Below, piece after piece: positions 62,574 through 64,000 of a stretch of 64,000 bases of DNA (the first letter of the stretch is position 1; each line of letters begins with the position of its first letter). A program made the translations under genes and the position numbers. Origin of the DNA: Micromonospora tulbaghiae (GTDB lineage: Bacteria; Actinomycetota; Actinomycetes; Mycobacteriales; Micromonosporaceae); contig NZ_FMCQ01000001.1 in NCBI RefSeq assembly GCF_900091605.1, forward strand, positions 877,860 through 941,859, given 5' to 3'. Under the pieces are notes generated by a model. That model searched no databases. It saw nothing but the letters and a program-made list of their open reading frames with translations, and was not told the origin of the DNA.

Positions 62574-63422
62574 GTGACCGACCCCCTCGCCGCCCAGGCG
62601 CGGCGCCTACGTGTGGACGAGCAGCTCTCCGTCGCCGAGATCCGGGCTCGCCTGGGCATCGGCCGCGACCGGGTGTACGCGCTGCTGCGCGGCATCCCGC
62701 CGCCGGAGTGGACCCGCCGGCCGCGAGCCCGGGACGACGCCCGTGTCGAGGCCCTGCGGCTGCGCGCGGCGGGCCGGTCGGTCAACGAGATCGCGGCGCG
62801 CCTCGGGGTGGCGAAGTCGACCGCCTACCAGTGGGTGCGGCACCTGCCGCTGGACCCGGACGATGAGACGGCCGAGCGGCGCCGCGAGCACTCGAAGGCG
62901 ATGACGGAGGCGCGCTGGAGCGCGTACCGGGAGGCGCGGGACGCCGCCCAGGCCGCGGAGCAGGCCCGCGCCGCCGGTGTGGTCGGCGGTCTCGGCGAGC
63001 GGGATCTGCTGATGCTGGGCGCCGCGATCTACTGGTGTGAGGGAGCCAAGTCCAAGCCCTGGCGGCCCCAGGGCCGGTTGGAGTTCGTCAACAGCGATCC
63101 CGGGCTGCTCGCCCTGTTCCTCGCGTTCCTGGCCTCCTGCGGGATCGAACGCGACGTGCCGGCCTATCGGCTCCTGATCCACGAGTCCGCCGATGTCCCT
63201 GCGGCGGAACGCTGGTGGGTGGAACGGCTGGCCCTTCCGCCGGAGCGGTTCGGCCGGGCGACCCTCAAACGGCACAACCCGGCGACGGTACGGCGGAACA
63301 ACGGCGCGGACTACCGCGGCTGTTTGGTGATCACCGTTCCGCGCAGCCGGTGGCTCTACTGGCGCATCGAGGGCGTGATGGCCGGGGTCGGGCGCGCGGT
63401 GGGACAGGAGCGAGATGGGTGA
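62574..63422 (+). CDS. HTH protein with C-terminal LAGLIDADG-like endonuclease fold
   Basis: A 282-residue protein. The N-terminal half has two helix-turn-helix units: QLSVAEIRARLGIGRDRVYALL and GRSVNEIAARLGVAKSTAYQWV, resolvase-like. The C-terminal half has LGAAIYWCEGAKSKPW, LEFVNSDPGLLALFLAFLASCGI, RLLIHESADV and RGCLVITVPRSRWLYWRIEGVM. This resembles LAGLIDADG homing-endonuclease/WhiA-type domains, with the acid-rich motif changed to YWCEG. A TCTAAT hexamer ends 8 bases before GTG 62574, so a leaderless start is likely. A degraded tandem copy follows. I infer a DNA-binding function. Confidence 0.65.
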   Translation: MTDPLAAQARRLRVDEQLSVAEIRARLGIGRDRVYALLRGIPPPEWTRRPRARDDARVEALRLRAAGRSVNEIAARLGVAKSTAYQWVRHLPLDPDDETAERRREHSKAMTEARWSAYREARDAAQAAEQARAAGVVGGLGERDLLMLGAAIYWCEGAKSKPWRPQGRLEFVNSDPGLLALFLAFLASCGIERDVPAYRLLIHESADVPAAERWWVERLALPPERFGRATLKRHNPATVRRNNGADYRGCLVITVPRSRWLYWRIEGVMAGVGRAVGQERDG

Positions 63423-63430
63423 TCAGCCGG

Positions 63431-63826
63431 ATGCCACCGGCGGCCGCAGTCGGCGTGGGGCGCTGCGGGGCGCCGCAAATCGGCTGCGCGAGGAGGGCTG
63501 GCACGAAGAGCAAACCGGGCAACCCCCGTTACGACCTGACGTTCACCAACAGCGACATCCGCCTGGTGGAACTGTTCGTCCGCTTCGTCGAGACGACAGG
63601 GCGAAGCCGCCATGAGCTGAGATATCGCGTGGCCATCCACGAAGACGTTGAAGAGACACCACCCCCGGACCACGCGGACCGACGTCGGGGTGGAGTACCG
63701 GGATGTCTCGTCGTGAGAGTGCCGCGCTCGCGCGACCTGTACCTGTGGATGACCGGCGCGGTGGAGGGCATGGTCGCGGCGTCTGCCCCCGATCCGAGAC
63801 CTCCGGAGGCGGACGGCACCCGCTAA
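63431..63826 (+). pseudogene. Frameshifted, truncated tandem copy of the HTH/LAGLIDADG-like gene
   Basis: The translated frame is 131 residues; residues 25 onward (TKSKPGNPRYDLTFTNSD, LRYRVAIHEDVEE, GCLVVRVPRSRDLYLWMTGA) align with the C-terminal half of the gene just upstream. In the copy, the WW-LPPERF-KRHNP section is deleted. The part before TKSKP (GAA and EEG in the other frame) corresponds to GAAIYWCEG but is out of frame. No HTH half is present. Hence this is a relic of a second copy, 8 bases after the first ends and just before tRNA-Gln. Confidence 0.7.
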
Positions 63827-63841
63827 GCTGTCTGCGTCCCT

Positions 63842-63913
63842 TCGGCCGTGGTGTAACTGGCAACACCCAAGATTTTGGTTCTTGTGTTTCAGGTTCGAAT
63901 CCTGGCGGCCGAG
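63842..63913 (+). tRNA. tRNA-Gln (anticodon TTG)
   Basis: The acceptor TCGGCCG pairs with CGGCCGA; the anticodon stem CAAGA/TCTTG encloses TTTTGGT, anticodon TTG (reads CAA). The T-arm contains GGTTCGAAT. CCA is not encoded. Confidence 0.92.
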
Positions 63914-64000
63914 CAAATCCAGGTATAGGTGCCCTTCTTGGGGTACGCGGCAACCTGCGGGCTGCTCTGGTTAGCATGACCGCGAGACTGTCGCCGTCCC
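63914..64000 (+). promoter_or_regulatory. Region after tRNA-Gln; possible start of the next gene
   Basis: About 85 bases. TAGCAT (63972-63977) could be a -10 box; it overlaps an ATG at 63976 that begins a frame open to the end (MTARLSPS). In related genomes, from memory, glmU follows tRNA-Gln here. Neither the promoter nor the start codon can be decided within the window. Confidence 0.25.

Overview
This is a 64 kb piece of a very GC-rich chromosome with strong third-codon GC bias, many GTG starts and several probable leaderless transcripts. The content points to a filamentous actinobacterium of the Micromonosporaceae, most likely Micromonospora or a close relative. Indicators are an Rv2578c-type radical SAM gene carrying an intein, a SigE-family sigma factor, a FurA-like regulator, DUF4190 and DUF4383 membrane proteins, a secreted GH5 cellulase with CBM2, and the PMT-rsmI-metG-tatD-rsmA-ispE-ABC-F housekeeping block. 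No complete mobile element, prophage or CRISPR array was seen. I ran no database search; family names come from motif recognition.

Layout. 0-13 kb: the end of an amino-acid permease, a P-loop protein, two short-chain dehydrogenases, two DUF4190 proteins, TetR and CoA-binding genes, the intein-split radical SAM gene and thioredoxin. Interspersed are three genes (acyl-CoA dehydrogenase, MaoC hydratase, malyl-CoA-lyase-type aldolase) that fit the last three consecutive steps of the ethylmalonyl-CoA pathway, methylsuccinyl-CoA to glyoxylate plus propionyl-CoA. 13-24 kb: an rRNA/tRNA methyltransferase, small membrane proteins, a sigma factor translationally coupled to a membrane partner, PHP phosphoesterase, MarC, a RecB-like nuclease, an MpaB-like protein, and a divergent Fur/DUF2231 pair separated by a long palindrome. 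24-31 kb: the cluster fmdB, 5-formyl-THF cyclo-ligase, HAMP-GAF-GGDEF cyclase, galU, glp (moeA), GNAT. 31-48 kb is more accessory: tRNA-Ala, a stand-alone proteasome-like peptidase, an ArsR/SRPBCC pair, a lipoprotein, an FAD monooxygenase, a GlxA-type regulator, the cellulase with an operator in its promoter spacer, a phosphopantetheinyl transferase, and a secreted VWA pair. 48-62 kb: the conserved housekeeping block. 62-64 kb: a TetR gene, an HTH protein with a LAGLIDADG-like C-terminal half, a frameshifted tandem relic of it, and tRNA-Gln.

Non-coding content includes two 41/48-identical copies of a 48-bp two-tier palindrome (31.1 and 42.35 kb), candidate operators upstream of six genes or gene pairs, a LexA-type box before the radical SAM gene, several strong hairpin terminators, a candidate small RNA near 48.2 kb, a 16-codon leader coupled to ispE, and a hairpin directly before the ABC-F ribosome-binding site.
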